DNA of 64,000 bases from Orobanche coerulescens (GCA_033398695.1 CM065802.1:209641096-209705095), one strand, 5' to 3'. Counted from the first letter of the stretch, positions 22,447 to 33,480 are shown. Made by a program: numbers and translations. Notes: generated from the letters alone by a model not told the origin.

Positions 22447-23660
22447 AATACCCCCAAACTTAAGCCTTTGCTTGTCCTCAAGCAAAAAGAATTAAAGTCA
22501 ATAAAAGAATGTCGTGAATCATCGTGCAACTCATAGTGTTCAACCTAATCAATACTATCCCGCCATTCTCTCTAAATAATACGAGTGTCATAAAAGCGAG
22601 CCGCACTGTAATAGTGATACCGCAAAGTGATCAAGTTCACCCTAATCATTTGTTCATGAAGAAAACTCACTCAAAGATTAACAAAACATGAGTCGAATCG
22701 ACCGTCAATATGAAAGGCTAAAATAGACAAGTTAGTTCGTCCTGCTCCACGCCTAAAGGCACAATTTTTCACGAGTCTCCTAACAACTAAACCTCTGACG
22801 GTGTCCCCTTATATAAATATGCTCAAGAATTCGATTCGAGTTGACCACTAGGTTAGGATCTCGGATGTTTCATCGGGATAATCCTAGGTGGAACTTCCAT
22901 TCTCATGTATTAGGAAACCGCTTGACGTAAAAGACACTCATGGGGCACATGGATGCTTCTAGTTACTAAGTTCCCGTCTACAATGGAGAAACAACTCGAA
23001 TACACAATTTCCGCATGTCCGAATCAAGGTTGCCGCTTGACGCGAGAGTAAACAATGGTCACGCGAATGCCCCTTACTAGGCTCCTATCATTGGCACATG
23101 TGAAATATCTAAATCAATAGTCTAATCAGTGGTCGCTGCTTTACGCGAGAGTAAACAACGGGTCACGCGAATACCCCTTACTAGACTTCCCTTCATAGAA
23201 CACATTATCTCGACTTTTAGGGAAAAGCGCCCGACTCTAAACTCAATTTAAGTGCCAACACGACTAAAGAAACAAGATTTACTCACTATCCGGAAAATGT
23301 AGCCAAACGTATTGATGGGGATTTAAAAACAAGTATGTATCGTCTCTTATCTCGCCAAGTCCTCTACAATCACGAAAAATTTCGGACCTAATCAATACTA
23401 AGGTAATGTAAATAATCGACTACAACTCGACTAAAACTCGCCCGCTTCTTCGAGAGAAAGACAGGTCGTAACATCAAGATCACACATAATAGAAGCACGA
23501 AAATTCACGAATAAAGAAAAACTACGGCAAGCAAGGCTATTAAAAAAATTTTCGCAAAGAAAGAAAAGTGCAACAAAATATAATGTACAAAGAAGAAAAT
23601 AGAGTACAAAGAATGAATGCAGATCAATGTAAAGCCCCCAAACTTAGGACGACATTGACC
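22447..23660 (-). other. Athila-like 3' untranslated region with polypurine tract
   Basis: The polypurine tract is at 22447-22461 (minus strand AAGTTTGGGGGTATT). Beyond it are about 1.2 kb of moderately repetitive non-coding sequence. One internal duplication is visible: phrases like GGTCACGCGAATGCCCCTTA (about 23050-23080) and a close copy at about 23160-23185. I see no gene in it. A second purine tract lies near 23635. Confidence 0.6.
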
Positions 23661-25058
23661 TCAATGGACAAAAATGAAATGCAAGAAAAGTAAAAGGTCA
23701 AGTACTCCTCCACCGCTCAGAGCCGGTGCCGCATCGTCGGTGAGGAGGGTGGTGTGGCTGCCGGGCGGGCGCAGAAATGGCCCGTCGGGATGCATGATGT
23801 GGGCCGCCCATGCGGCGAGGTGCTCGATGATAAGCCTCCTCGCAAAGAAGACGCGCCTCTCGCCGTCGGGCCCGGCGGGCTCGCTCTCTCTCATCTCGGC
23901 TCGCGGCGGCAATAACACTCTCCGCGCCGCCGCTGCTCCTCTCGCAAGGCGCCATCCAGCCTCTCTCTCTCTCTCTCTCCTCATCTCATCTCTCTCTCTC
24001 AACTCCTCCCTATCTCTCCGCAGCCTCCTCCCTATGCTCTTCTCTCTGTCTCCTCATATCCTCCCGCAGCCCCATCAAACAGCCTCCTCCAACCTCGCTC
24101 TGCCGGGGCCGCGGTCCGCCTCTCCGCAAGGCCAACAAAAGTGGCTCGGGGATCCTCGTGAGCCTCCTCAAGCAAAAATCCTCGCCCCGAGCGTGTGCCG
24201 GCGCTCCACCCCACCGCTCAAAGTGAGATATGATGCGGTGGTCGATCGGGGCCTGTGGGCAAGCATCGGCTCGCCGATCGACCATGTCACCCATCACGCC
24301 GCATAAAGCGCAGATGAGGGAGGGGTGCTTCACCCCGCCTTGGCCCCCCGGATACTCGGAAGATAGATCGGACCGTAATGGGGGCCACATCAAAGCGCAG
24401 CCGGAGGTGATAGCAAAAGTATCCGGCGCGGAGAGAAAATCACGGATCCGGGAGGTGGGATCAATGCGGGCACAAATAAAGTAAAGCTGTGCTCGCCCGA
24501 GCCGGGCCGAGGCGCGAGCTCTGAAGTGAAAAGTAGATGAGCTCGGCTCGCCGCTCCTGGGCCGGTACCGGCCGTGCAATCGTCTCAAGCGTGGCCTCCT
24601 TAGTGAGGCCGGTCATCACGCGGTCATAGGTTGTCTCGTCCCACCGCCGAAACCCAAAAAGCCTCCGAATAGCGGTCGGGAGAAATCAATGTGACTCCTG
24701 ACGCCGACTGAGTCCGGGACTCTAAAGATGGCAACGAATGCCCTGCCCGGATGTGCTTCAGCAGAGCGCTGGCATAAAACTCCTGGACGATCGAAATGAC
24801 TGCTGGCTCAGGAGGTGCGGTAAATCTAGCCCATCCCATCTCGTCAATCATCATGAGCAACTCCCCGTCCTAAGGAGCTGGAGTAAAACCTCTCTCGGGA
24901 ATAAGTGGACGCGGACGGATCTTTTCGTTGAATATCTTGTGGATCTCGGGGTCCGAAAATTGGTGCCCCTCCGCCTCGGCCCGACCCCGAGAGGTCTCCC
25001 CTCGCGTAGGGGATGACTCGGTCCTAGCACGCTTGGTTAGCTTCTTCGTGCGCACCAT
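23661..25058 (-). pseudogene. Athila-like accessory ORF (putative plant transposon protein), broken
   Basis: Begins at ATG 25058 with a basic, NLS-like head (MVRTKKLTKRARTES). After an in-frame TAG at 24870-24872 it continues in the same frame as LLMMIDEMGWARF and EPAVISIVQEFYASAL, a pattern known from the widespread plant 'putative transposon protein' domain found in Athila-type accessory ORFs. Near 24650 the frame shifts. Downstream (24600-23700) is unusually GC-rich, with several short frames and a CT/GA microsatellite at about 23962-24000. Such ORFs were once called env-like. I see no signal peptide or membrane span here. Function is unknown. Confidence 0.55.
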
Positions 25059-25066
25059 AATCAGTC

Positions 25067-25589
25067 CTGAGAAGCACAACACGAGGGTTTATTTACGCAA
25101 AAAATAATAACGATGATATATGCGCGGCTAAAGACATCAAACCAGAAATTCCGAATTTAAGACACTAGCGCATACGAGAGAAAAAGATGAATTTGGACTT
25201 AAACATCTAAACTGGATGTAAGGGTTGGGCTTGTCAGAATTCAAAACGTAGACGTTGCACGAGAATTCAAAACGTTTGCCTTTTCAAAGAAAATTTTCAT
25301 TTGGGCAATTTATCAGACACCTTGAGGGCGCATGTTTACTTGAAGAATAAACATAGTTCTAGCTCGATTCAGCCCCCAAAAACAGAAATACAATTCAATC
25401 ATGAACAACTTAACACAATCAATTCATTGATATTCCAATTTAATCAAGAAAATTCGATGAAATTACCTGTTATATTCTAACAATCACAAAACTATTTGAA
25501 GGAAAATCGGGCATGTTCCATCCATTCAACGCAAAAACAACTTCAAAATATAACCTATAAGCAAATAAACAATAAGGATGGAGGCGTAC
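25067..25589 (-). other. possible 5'-UTR intron ahead of the accessory ORF
   Basis: On the minus strand a donor AAAAG|GTACGC lies at 25590/25589 and an acceptor TGCTTCTCAG|GACTG at 25067/25066, eight bases before the accessory ATG. The 520-bp interval is AT-rich and non-coding, as expected of a plant intron. This is prediction from sequence only. Confidence 0.4.
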
Positions 25590-25740
25590 CTTTTGAAGAT
25601 TTCAAGAAAATCGCAGAAGAAATTTGAACAACGTCGGCCGGTAGAGAGAAGAGGAGGGAAGGCAAGGAGAAGAAAAAGAACGCACTGATAAATTCCGCCG
25701 AATGCATGTTATAAGCTACCCGGCCTTTCGGATTCGCATA

Positions 25741-25970
25741 GTGTGCCGCGCACAGATAAAGTGAGCCGCGGCACAAGGTACAGCCCTTTTACTCGTGTCT
25801 CGCTTTTGTCGTGTGCCGCGGCTCAAATTCCGTGTGCCGCGGCTCATTGCTCGAGTGTGCCGCGCTCATTTATACCGTGCCGCGGCACAAAGTACGATCG
25901 GTTTTGCCTCCCATTGCGATCGATGTGTGCCGCGGCTCACAATAACCGTGCCGCTGCTCATACTCCGCTT
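25741..25970 (-). promoter_or_regulatory. internal copy of the Athila LTR palindrome array (candidate second promoter)
   Basis: About eight copies of TGCCGCGGCTCA or TGCCGCGGCACA in 230 bp. The array ends CATACTCCGCTTTC, nearly the same edge word as in the LTR (CATAGTCCGCTTTT), so the two arrays are related by descent. Downstream on the minus strand are a TATA-like TTATAAC (25709-25715), the possible intron and the accessory ORF. It is best read as a promoter for the accessory ORF derived from, or parallel to, the LTR promoter. Confidence 0.5.
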
Positions 25971-26095
25971 TCTCGGGACTTTCCCCGCGTAATTTTGAAA
26001 AGAAGACGTTAAAAACGAGAGGAAGAAGCAAATAGAAGCACAAATAAGATGAAAAATAAAAATCACGAATACAAGAAAAATAAAGAAATGCAAAA

Positions 26096-26540
26096 ATCTA
26101 CAGCTACGAGCTCGGGTTGCCTCCCGAGAAGCGCTAAGTTTATAGTCTTCAGCCGGACCTATTGAACAACGTTAGTTCGCTTTTCGCAAACTCCATTTGG
26201 CTTCCGCCCCGTTCATCGAACCGTTTGTATTTTGGTTAAAATTATGACCGTTGGTCATCAGCCGTCCGACTTTCGGTTCAGTCATCAAATGTAGTTTTTG
26301 AAAAGGTTTCGACTTGAGAAACTTTCCGAAACACCCGGTTTCTCCATGACTAATTTTTCTCTTGGCTTTCGGCTCACTCTCCTCCTTCACAAACGAACTC
26401 ACAACTGCAGCAGATTTTTCTTCATGGTCGAGAAACGCCACTAGTTCTACATCCTTCTTCAAACTTGGGCCATTTAACACAAAATCTGAATTTTCCCAAC
26501 GACGATTTTTTCGATGCTTTCCTCTTTCACAAACATCCAC
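26096..26540 (-). pseudogene. Athila-like post-protease remnant
   Basis: A 122-codon frame without RT or integrase motifs (ends AKWSLRKAN). It is followed at about 26160-26100 by a stretch encoding INLALLGRQPE, the conserved phrase that in Athila and Ogre-type elements comes after integrase, and then a hydrophobic tail. The whole RT-RNase H-integrase block is missing between here and the protease. Confidence 0.55.
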
Positions 26541-26562
26541 ACCCTCACTTTGTGATCCTTTA

Positions 26563-27048
26563 TCAGCACTTCCGGGACATGGGAACGATTTGAATACTTG
26601 AAAAGTAACTTCCTCGCCTCGACCCTCGAGTTAGCTCTCCCTTTTCCACGCCTATAAGGGTTCGGGCCGTCGCTTGATATGGTCGTCCCAAGATGATCGG
26701 ATTATTGTCATCTTCCTCCATGTCTAGTACGATGAAGTCGGCCGGGAAAGATGAACTTGTCAACCTTAACTAATACATCCTCGATCACTCCTGATACTTT
26801 ATCGATCGGTCCGCCAATTGTAATGAGATCGTGGTTGGCTTAGCTTCCCCAATATTCAGCTTTTGAAAAATCGATAGAGGCATGAGGTTGATACTTGCAC
26901 CAAGATCGCATAGTGCCTTATCAAACGAAAGATTCCCCATGGTGCACGGTATGTTAAAGCTTCCCGGATCTTTCAATTTAGGTGGGAGCTTCTTTTGAAG
27001 AATTGCACTGCACTCCTCTGTCAAGGCAACCGCTTTCAAACTCCTCAA
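26563..27048 (-). pseudogene. Athila-like aspartic protease
   Basis: The frame 27048-26785 contains LCDLGASINLMPLSIFQKL (DLGA is the active site). It is preceded by the conserved LPPKLKDPGSFNIPC. The frame 26763-26563 continues with FIVLDMEEDD and PIILGRPY, the second half of the protease (ILGRPFL-type motif). The two halves are separated by a frameshift near 26775. Confidence 0.8.
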
Positions 27049-27059
27049 GCTTTCTCTTC

Positions 27060-28578
27060 TTCGATAATATCTCTTTCATGAATTTGACATAACTCAAAGA
27101 TTCGCTCCAATGCGTCAATAACGGAATATTTATGTGAAGCTTTTTGAACACCTCAAGGAACTTAGAAAATTGTTTGTCCGCCTCCTTTGTCGTAGTCTCT
27201 GGAAACGGAACGGGGGAACACATGTCTTTGAGTTATCCTACTGAACTTCCTTCGACTCCTCTAGCTTTAATTCCATCTCTTCCTCAATCACCTTCTTCTC
27301 TTTACCCAAAGGCTGATCTAGCACATCTCTCCCGCTTCTCAAGCTAATTGCATTTAGACTCTCTCGAGGATTTGTCTCGTGGTACTCGGCAATGCTCCTC
27401 CGACGAGCTGTCAACACATTAGCGATTTGGCCCATCCGAGCCTCCAAATTCGAATGGAAGCAGAATGATTTTGTAGTGTAGCTTCCGTCCGAGTCATAAA
27501 TTGACTCGTATTTGCCGCCAATTTTGCAAGCGCTTCCTCGAGAGACACTTTGGGAGCGGAAGGGGGCTGCTGTTGATTCAGGCGAAAGGGGATGGTGTGT
27601 GTCTGTCTGTTTCTCCATGAAAAGTTGGGATGATTGCGCCACCCTGATTATAAGTATTGAGTACGGGTTATTCGGTCGATTCCCATTTCCTACGAATTGA
27701 GCCTGCTCCATCCGATTTTGCTCGAACGGATTTCCAAATTGACACTCCGCACTCGGGTGTGATCCGTTACACCAATTACATGTCTCAATGGTAACAGGTG
27801 CGTGCGAAAAGTTCTGAGTCATTGTGTCAAAGCGGCGACTTGAGCCGACAAGGTGGAAATCGGATCATTGCTCGAAACTTCCATTACCCTCTTCGGTGTC
27901 AATCTTTCGCCGCCATTGGTAAGCGTTTTCAGCCATATCTTCCAAAAGCACGTGAGCCTCGGCCATAGATTTTCCCATGAATGTTCCTCCGAGGTCGCAT
28001 CCACTAAAGTGCGTGTAGAAGCACTCAAACCACCATAAAATGTATGCACCAAGCCAATCAGAATGCCGTGATGAGGGCATCTTCAAGCAATTCTTATATC
28101 GCTCCCACGCCTCGTGGAGCGATTCCATATCATCGGGCAAAAGTGGTTATCTCGCTTAACCGCGCCGTCTTAGCCGGGTGGGAAAAATTTTGCAAGGAAG
28201 GCTTGCACTAACCTCTCCCAAGTTGTAATCGACCCTGGTAAGGAATTCAACTGAATTTTGCTTTATCCCTCAAAGAAAAAGGGAAAAGCCTCAATCGGAT
28301 GGCATCGTCGGTGACACCATTAGTTTTGAAAGTGTCGCATATCTCAAGGAAAGAAGCAATGTGGGCATTCGGATCGCCCTTCGGTAGTCCACGTAATGGG
28401 CTCGCCCGCACCATCCGAATAATGGCGGGCTTGATCTCAAAGTTATTAGCTTGGATGGTGGGACGCCGAATTCCCGAAAAATTTGCGTTGACTTGCGGCA
28501 TGGCATAATCTCAAGAGCGAGTTCGGTTGAGCTTGCCGCACTTGGTTGTCTCCTCCTTGATTTCAATATTCTCGCCAT
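27060..28578 (-). pseudogene. Athila-like gag
   Basis: Probable start ATG at 28578. After a frameshift near 28500 the core is clear: ANNFEIKPAIIRMV, then FLEICDTFKTNGV and AIRLRLFPFSLRDKAK, all typical of Athila/Tat capsids. Later parts are in shifted frames: SLPGSITTWE near 28230, VHTFYGGL near 28040, and a knuckle-like CNWCNGSHPSAEC near 27775. A Glu/Lys-rich linker leads to the protease. RMVRA reads as if two Gln codons (CAG) had become Arg (CGG). Confidence 0.78.
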
Positions 28579-28804
28579 GTTGACTGCCGTCTGCAGCTCT
28601 CTTTTCTCCTTTTTATTCCTTCTTAGCGTGCGCTCGAGCTCTGTCCAAAGGTAGTAAGCCTTCGTTACCGAGCCTTCTCATGCACTACACGAAAGGTCCC
28701 GAAAGGAAAACGAATAAAATAAAAATAATTAAATACACAAAAATAAAAATAAAACGTTCAAATTAAGACTGGAAATACTTAAGTCGATATTAGAAAAATT
28801 TCAA

Positions 28805-28821
28805 TCCCGACAACGGCGCCA
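28805..28821 (-). other. Athila-like primer binding site (tRNA-Asp)
   Basis: Minus strand TGGCGCCGTTGTCGGGA, six bases inside the 5' LTR. It is complementary to the 3' end of plant tRNA-Asp apart from one C to T change, and is the usual primer for Athila elements. Confidence 0.75.
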
Positions 28822-29710
28822 AAAACTTGTTGCGATATTTCCTACACGCAAGTGCACGTCATCGTTTACAAGTAATAAAGTGATAAGTAGAGTATCGTTC
28901 CCACGAGGATTGAGTCTCTAACTACCGACGTTTTCGTATTCCAATTTTATTTGAACAATCGAAGTTGGGTTTTGGATTAATAACTACAAGAATGAATAAA
29001 AGACTAAACAGAAAGCGATAGCTTGAATAAAAGGAATCAAATGATAAATAAGTCTAGAGTTCAATCCACCTTAATTTATCCGAATTTAATCTTGATTATC
29101 CGTAATAAATAATTTTCCCAATTTATTGAAGGCGGAGATTGCTAATATATTCTACCGCCTCTCCGAGGTCAATAGATTTATCTAACGGCGACTAACGCAC
29201 TCTATCCCTAGGTGAATTATCTCGCCGCTAGGCAAAAGCATGAAATCTCCTAAAGGCCACGTAGTTCCTATGAGTATATTCCTATCTCACGTAATAAAAC
29301 GGTCCTCACCAATAGTTCTCACAAAATCTCCTCTCCCGATTCAAGTGAATGATTAAATCAATACAACTATTGGCCGATAATTGCAAGCATTAAACATAAT
29401 TGGGAAAACTCAATAAAAAGGTAATAAATTGGATAATCTTAATCAATTCGTCAAAATAAAGGTTTCATCAAAACCCTAGATTAGGGCTTTAGCCCGACAT
29501 ACTAAAAATCGAAAATACGAAGAAATAAACTAAGCATAAAATTCAAACGCAGATGAAGCTCGGATTCCTCCGTTCTTGACTCCCGCCTTCCGCCCTTGAA
29601 TTCCTCTCGCTTCCTCCTCTTCTCTGTCTCCAAGCTTAAGCTCTCCTAGGTTTAGCTTCAATGATTTCGATTCCAAGGTTCCAAGATCATTAAATTAGGG
29701 TCTTAAGCCC

Positions 29711-29718
29711 TATTTATA
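29711..29718 (-). promoter_or_regulatory. TATA box of Athila-like 5' LTR
   Basis: Minus strand TATAAATA within GCTATAAATAGGG, conserved in the other LTR at 22014-22021. It lies about 93 bp downstream of the palindrome array. Confidence 0.6.
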
Positions 29719-29810
29719 GCTCAGCACTTCCATAAATCGCGTCCGTATTAGTTGGTTGAAAACGGCTTCAAACGGCCCAAAATCCGCGCAGACGTACCAA
29801 ACCCGCTAAG

Positions 29811-29990
29811 TGTGCCGCGGCTCATCAACTCGTGCCGCGGCACATCGCCAAAATCAATACACGGGCGTAATTAAATCCTTATGTGCCGCGGCTCACATGG
29901 GTCGCCGCGTACAGTACACACTTACTCGCCCTTCCGGTGTCTTCTTTGCCGCGGCTCGCCTTCCCGTGCCGCGGCTCATAGTCGCTTTTG
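29811..29990 (-). promoter_or_regulatory. TGCCGCGGCA palindrome array, Athila-like 5' LTR
   Basis: Five copies of TGCCGCGGC(A/T)C plus decayed ones, in the same order as at 22115-22305. Presumed U3 control region, by position. Confidence 0.6.
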
Positions 29991-30138
29991 CCGCTACCGT
30001 TTTGCCTCGTTTAAGCTTCCGGACTTCAATTTCCTGTCAATCATACAAAATTAAGGCATTAAAAGCTCATTTAGATGATTTCACACTCTAAAATACTACA
30101 AAATAATGATAAATAAGCGTATAAAAATACGCCTAACA

Positions 30139-30992
30139 AATATGGTATTGGATTCATTACGACGAAACAAACTCAATAATCTCTGGAAAAGCTCATAATA
30201 CAACTAAGAACAAAGTCCTCATCTTGGTGTAGAGTTAACATACCTTAAGAGATGTAAGAACAAAGAAAATCTTGAATAAACTCTTCATCGGAAACTTGAT
30301 CACCAATTCACACGGTCTAAGCTCCCCAAAATCGGATGCAGATAATGATATGCGGGATATGAGGTGAGGGATAGTCTCAAGAACACAAAAATCGGCCAAG
30401 GTAAGAGTTGGAAATGAAGTGAGGGTCGGGTCCTATAAATAGATTTTAAACCATTACGTACGTTAAACAAAGTACATTACGTACGTAACATGGTTTGCGT
30501 ACGCTATACTCGAACATTAGCGTGCGTTAACGCTCGGCCAGAGCTCACTGGACTGTTTCTGGCATACGCTTACGTACGTTAGGCTATAGGTGTTACGTAC
30601 GTACCATATAGGACCTTAGCGAACGTTAAAAATCTCTCCTAGCGTGCTAAGCCGTTGACTTGCATGTGCTGGAAAACCGTCCAGGTTCATGCTGGTAATC
30701 TCCACGAATCTTCATCCGGTCCCCACACGCCGACCCTTGTTGGATCTTGACTTGACTGAGCTTACGCACGTTAAGCTCAACATATAACGTACGTTACACA
30801 GCAGACTTAGCGTACGTTAAGCGCAAGCCCGTAGCGTACGTAAGCACGTGCAGAACCATGCATGCAATGTTGAAGATATAAAATCGTAAGGGTACAAATA
30901 TGGGAAACAAATCTACGATCAATAACATCACGAAGTTGAAATAATACAAGGTCGAATACAAGGTAAATACACCATTTTATCCGGGCATTACA
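30139..30992 (-). repeat. Gypsy-2 5' LTR, proximal part
   Basis: Resumes with the duplicated AATAT and TGGTATTGGATTCATTACG, as at 13798 in the intact LTR. It ends GGGCATTACA at 30992, followed by the TTGAT target duplication. It contains the palindrome array at about 30450-30850. Confidence 0.88.
30450..30850 (-). promoter_or_regulatory. palindrome array in Gypsy-2 5' LTR
   Basis: Same order as 14111-14500: TTACGTACGTAA at 30477-30488, TTACGTACGTTA and TAACGTACGTTA types at about 30570, 30766, 30785 and 30808, and TAGCGTACGTAA near 30832. Small differences from the other LTR are mostly within CG dinucleotides. Confidence 0.6.
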
Positions 30993-30997
30993 TTGAT

Positions 30998-31490
30998 GGC
31001 ACCTAATTGTGATTTATTCCCCCAGGATAGTGAGCTTGCTTATAAATAGGATGCATCCTCATTTGCATCAAACACTGACAACATTTGCAAAACTCTCCAA
31101 GCATACATACTTAGCATACATATCATTTGTTACATCGAAGTTCTATCCTTGCCTCGTTCTAGTTAGCCTTAGCTCGTGGGTTTGTGGTGCTACTACCTCC
31201 GAGACGTAGCCGCTTTATCTTTGGGGATGACACGCCTAAACCGAGAGTACTACCAGGGAGTTTCTCGTCTTGCGGAAAGAGGCCTTCCTCGACTCGTCTT
31301 TAACTTACGGTTTTATTTATTATTTATTAGTTATTTTCGTTTATTTTTTTTTGTTTTCTTTCGAGTTGTAATCTTGTTCGAGTTTTGTAATTTTAATTTC
31401 GTTCGAGTTTGTAATTCCAGGCTTTCGAGTTCTAATTTTGTCTTTCCAGTTGTAATTTAATTTTCGCCCAGCAAGTTTGTAACACAGAAA
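30998..31490 (+). repeat. copia C 5' LTR, second part
   Basis: Continues 11712-12218 after Gypsy-2. It has a TATA box (TATAAATA, 31041-31048) and a T-rich leader with repeated TTCGAGTT words. The 3' edge is not sharp. I place it near the CAGCA at about 31470-31490. I see no clean PBS between there and the gag ATG. Confidence 0.65.
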
Positions 31491-31541
31491 TACCATCAAG
31501 CGCGAGATGAGAAAGTTACTTGCTAAATCCTACAACTGGAG

Positions 31542-32672
31542 ATGACGACCGCTGCTTCCACCGACTCCAACACCACCGCTGCCTTTGCCTCCGCGACTGC
31601 CGCTGCGAATGTGGCAAACACCATTGTCACAACCATGTCCAGCATGATGAGCTCAACTACCTCATCAACAACTCCATGGGTGTTTTCGAACCCCTTTCTG
31701 ACTACCGGTGGATCCACCTCGAGTGGCACTGTAGGTTCCACTTTTAGTGGTACCATTAGATCCATGTTAGGATCTAGTGTTGGAGCCTACGGGTTCAACA
31801 CGAGTGGTTCCTTTTTTGGAACAACCTCGGGGCCAAGGATGATGCCTGTCGCCGAGAAGCCGCCAAAGTTTGGTGGAGCCGACTTTAAAAGGTGGCAATA
31901 GAAGATGTTGTTCTATTTGACAACATTGGGCTTTTTGAACTTCCTTAAGGAAGATGCACTGCCGGCGCCAAGTGCTCAAGAGACTAGTTTCACAGTCCGA
32001 GCTGCCTATGACAATTGGCACAATGGAGATTATCTTTGTAAAAACTTTATTCTGAATTCCTTAGAAGATAGTTTGTACAATGTTTACTCTGTTGTAAACA
32101 CATCAAAAGAGATGTGGGAAGCACTTGAAAAGAAGTACCATAGTGATGATGTAGGTACAAAGAAGTTTGTAGTCGCTAAGTATCTGGACTACAAGATGGT
32201 TGACTCAAGGCCAATCATGGAACAAGTGCAAAAGTTCCAACTCATCATTCATGATGTCAATTCCGAGTGAATGGCCCTGCCGTACGCTTTCACTGTTGCA
32301 ACTGTGATCGAGAAGTTACCCCCCAGTTAGAAAGACTTCAAGAGATATCTCAAACATAAGAGAAAGGAGATGACTCTTGAAGACTTGATTGTGAAACTGC
32401 ACATCTAGTCAGACGTGCGCAAAAATGACCACAAACCAAAAGGTCTGATAGATGCTAAGGCCAATATGTTGGAGCATGGTGGTCCCTCCAATAAAAGAGC
32501 TTGCCCAAGTGTCCAAAACAAGAACAAAGGGAAACAACCAGTCAAGAAATTTGATGGCGGTTGCTTCAACTGTGGCAAACATGGGCATATCGAAATCCGA
32601 AGGCCAACAAGAAGAAGAAACATGTTGCCAACATCGCCGAGACTAACGGCGGATGAAAAGAGGATGACCTTG
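31542..32672 (+). pseudogene. copia C gag, split by the SIRE-like insertion
   Basis: ATG at 31542, then a Ser/Thr/Ala-rich head and the copia capsid signature PPKFGGADFKRWQ. The frame runs on through four in-frame stops (about 31899, 32268, 32328 and 32406) with KEMWEALEKKYHS and FVVAKYLDYKMVDS between them. The knuckle starts CFNCGKHGH but shifts frame near 32588, so the last Cys is lost from this frame. The coding sequence breaks at CCTTG (32668-32672) and resumes at 48245. Three of the four stops look like C-to-T changes (CAG or TGG to TAG). Confidence 0.82.
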
Positions 32673-33249
32673 TGTAGGTCACAAGTCGTCCAGGTACAAG
32701 TCTAGAGGGGGGTGAATAGACTTGTAGAAACTCTTAAACTCTTTTTCACGAAGAGTGAGTTTCTTCAGCTGAAAGGTAAACAAATGACTTGGAGTCGTTT
32801 GTTCTTTAATATATGCGGAAGTCAGCTGATGACGAAAAGAAAGCAACTAATGAAACACTTAACAATGAATGCAGCGGTTAAAAGTATGATGCAATAAAAC
32901 AGTAAAGAACGCAGGCGATTATAGTGGTATCAGAGGTGGGGTAATCATCTACTAATCCACTTTTCTCCAAACCAGTTGGTGATGAATTCACTATAATTCT
33001 CAACCAGTGATAAATATTACAGTGATTCAAACCACACTACAACAGCTTCCAACCAGTGGAAATCCGTGTCGTTGTACACACTTGACTGCCTTGCACCTCT
33101 TGATCCTCGATCCTCGGATGCCTTTACAGTCTCTTACTTCAACCAGTGAAGTACCCCGTACTCAGGATTATATACAAGAGTTTTTGTCTTCTCCAACTAA
33201 GAGCTTCTTTAAGTATGAACTTTTAGAACCGCTCTTATCACGATGCTAT
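32673..33249 (-). repeat. SIRE-like 3' LTR, outer part
   Basis: Matches 46768-47344 nearly base for base. It ends at TAT, where the CACTA element is inserted. Confidence 0.88.
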
Positions 33250-33480
33250 CACTAGTAGAATAAACATCAAAGACTTCGGTACGTCTCACTTCGGTAATGT
33301 ATATTAGCAAAGTAAAAATAAACAACAACTTCGCTTTTCAATTTACTGAAGTAAAAATCCCACATAGACTTCAGTAAATGGTACCAAACAAAAAAGTAGG
33401 AGCTAGTTAGAAATATTAAATTACAAAAACTTCGCTAATTTGATAATTACTGAAGTAAAAAGTGTGAAATTTTATTTTTT
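33250..33480. repeat. CACTA left TIR and subterminal repeats
   Basis: TIR at 33250-33279. Further copies in both orientations of ACTTCGGTAA or TTTACTGAAGTAAAA lie at about 33286, 33325, 33345, 33365, 33428 and 33446. Such repeats bind the transposase accessory protein in known CACTA elements. Confidence 0.75.

Larger units (their letters stand above)
21122..30138 (-). mobile_element. Athila-like gypsy element lacking RT and integrase, nested in the Gypsy-2 5' LTR
   Basis: About 9.0 kb, flanked by AATAT (21117-21121 and 30139-30143). LTRs are 21122-22446 (3') and 28828-30138 (5'), TGTTGCG to CTAACA. The PBS matches tRNA-Asp. On the minus strand it has an Athila-type gag, a protease with a DLGAS active site, a remnant of the region that normally follows integrase, and then a separate accessory ORF. 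Between protease and that remnant there are only about 450 bp, with no RT, RNase H or integrase motif. The element would need enzymes supplied by another element. Confidence 0.85.
28828..30138 (-). repeat. Athila-like 5' LTR
   Basis: About 1.3 kb, TGTTGCG to CTAACA. It carries the TATA-like site at 29711-29718 and the palindrome array at 29811-29990. Confidence 0.9.
12219..30992 (-). mobile_element. Gypsy-2: Tekay-like chromovirus inserted in the copia C LTR, itself hosting an Athila-like element
   Basis: Ends are TGTAACACCC and GGGCATTACA with exact TTGAT duplications. Without the 9.0-kb nested element it is about 9.75 kb. The minus-strand order is 5' LTR (19540-30992, split), PBS, gag, protease, RT, RNase H, integrase, PPT and 3' LTR (12219-14649). 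Proteins are close relatives of Gypsy-1 but the LTRs differ clearly, so it is a sister subfamily. Coding damage is milder: mostly single in-frame stops and a few frameshifts. Confidence 0.9.

Noticed and set aside
23674..24484. Plus-strand ORF of 210 codons in the GC-rich region
   Set aside because: Antisense to the accessory ORF. Low-complexity Ser/Leu/Arg with no conserved motif.
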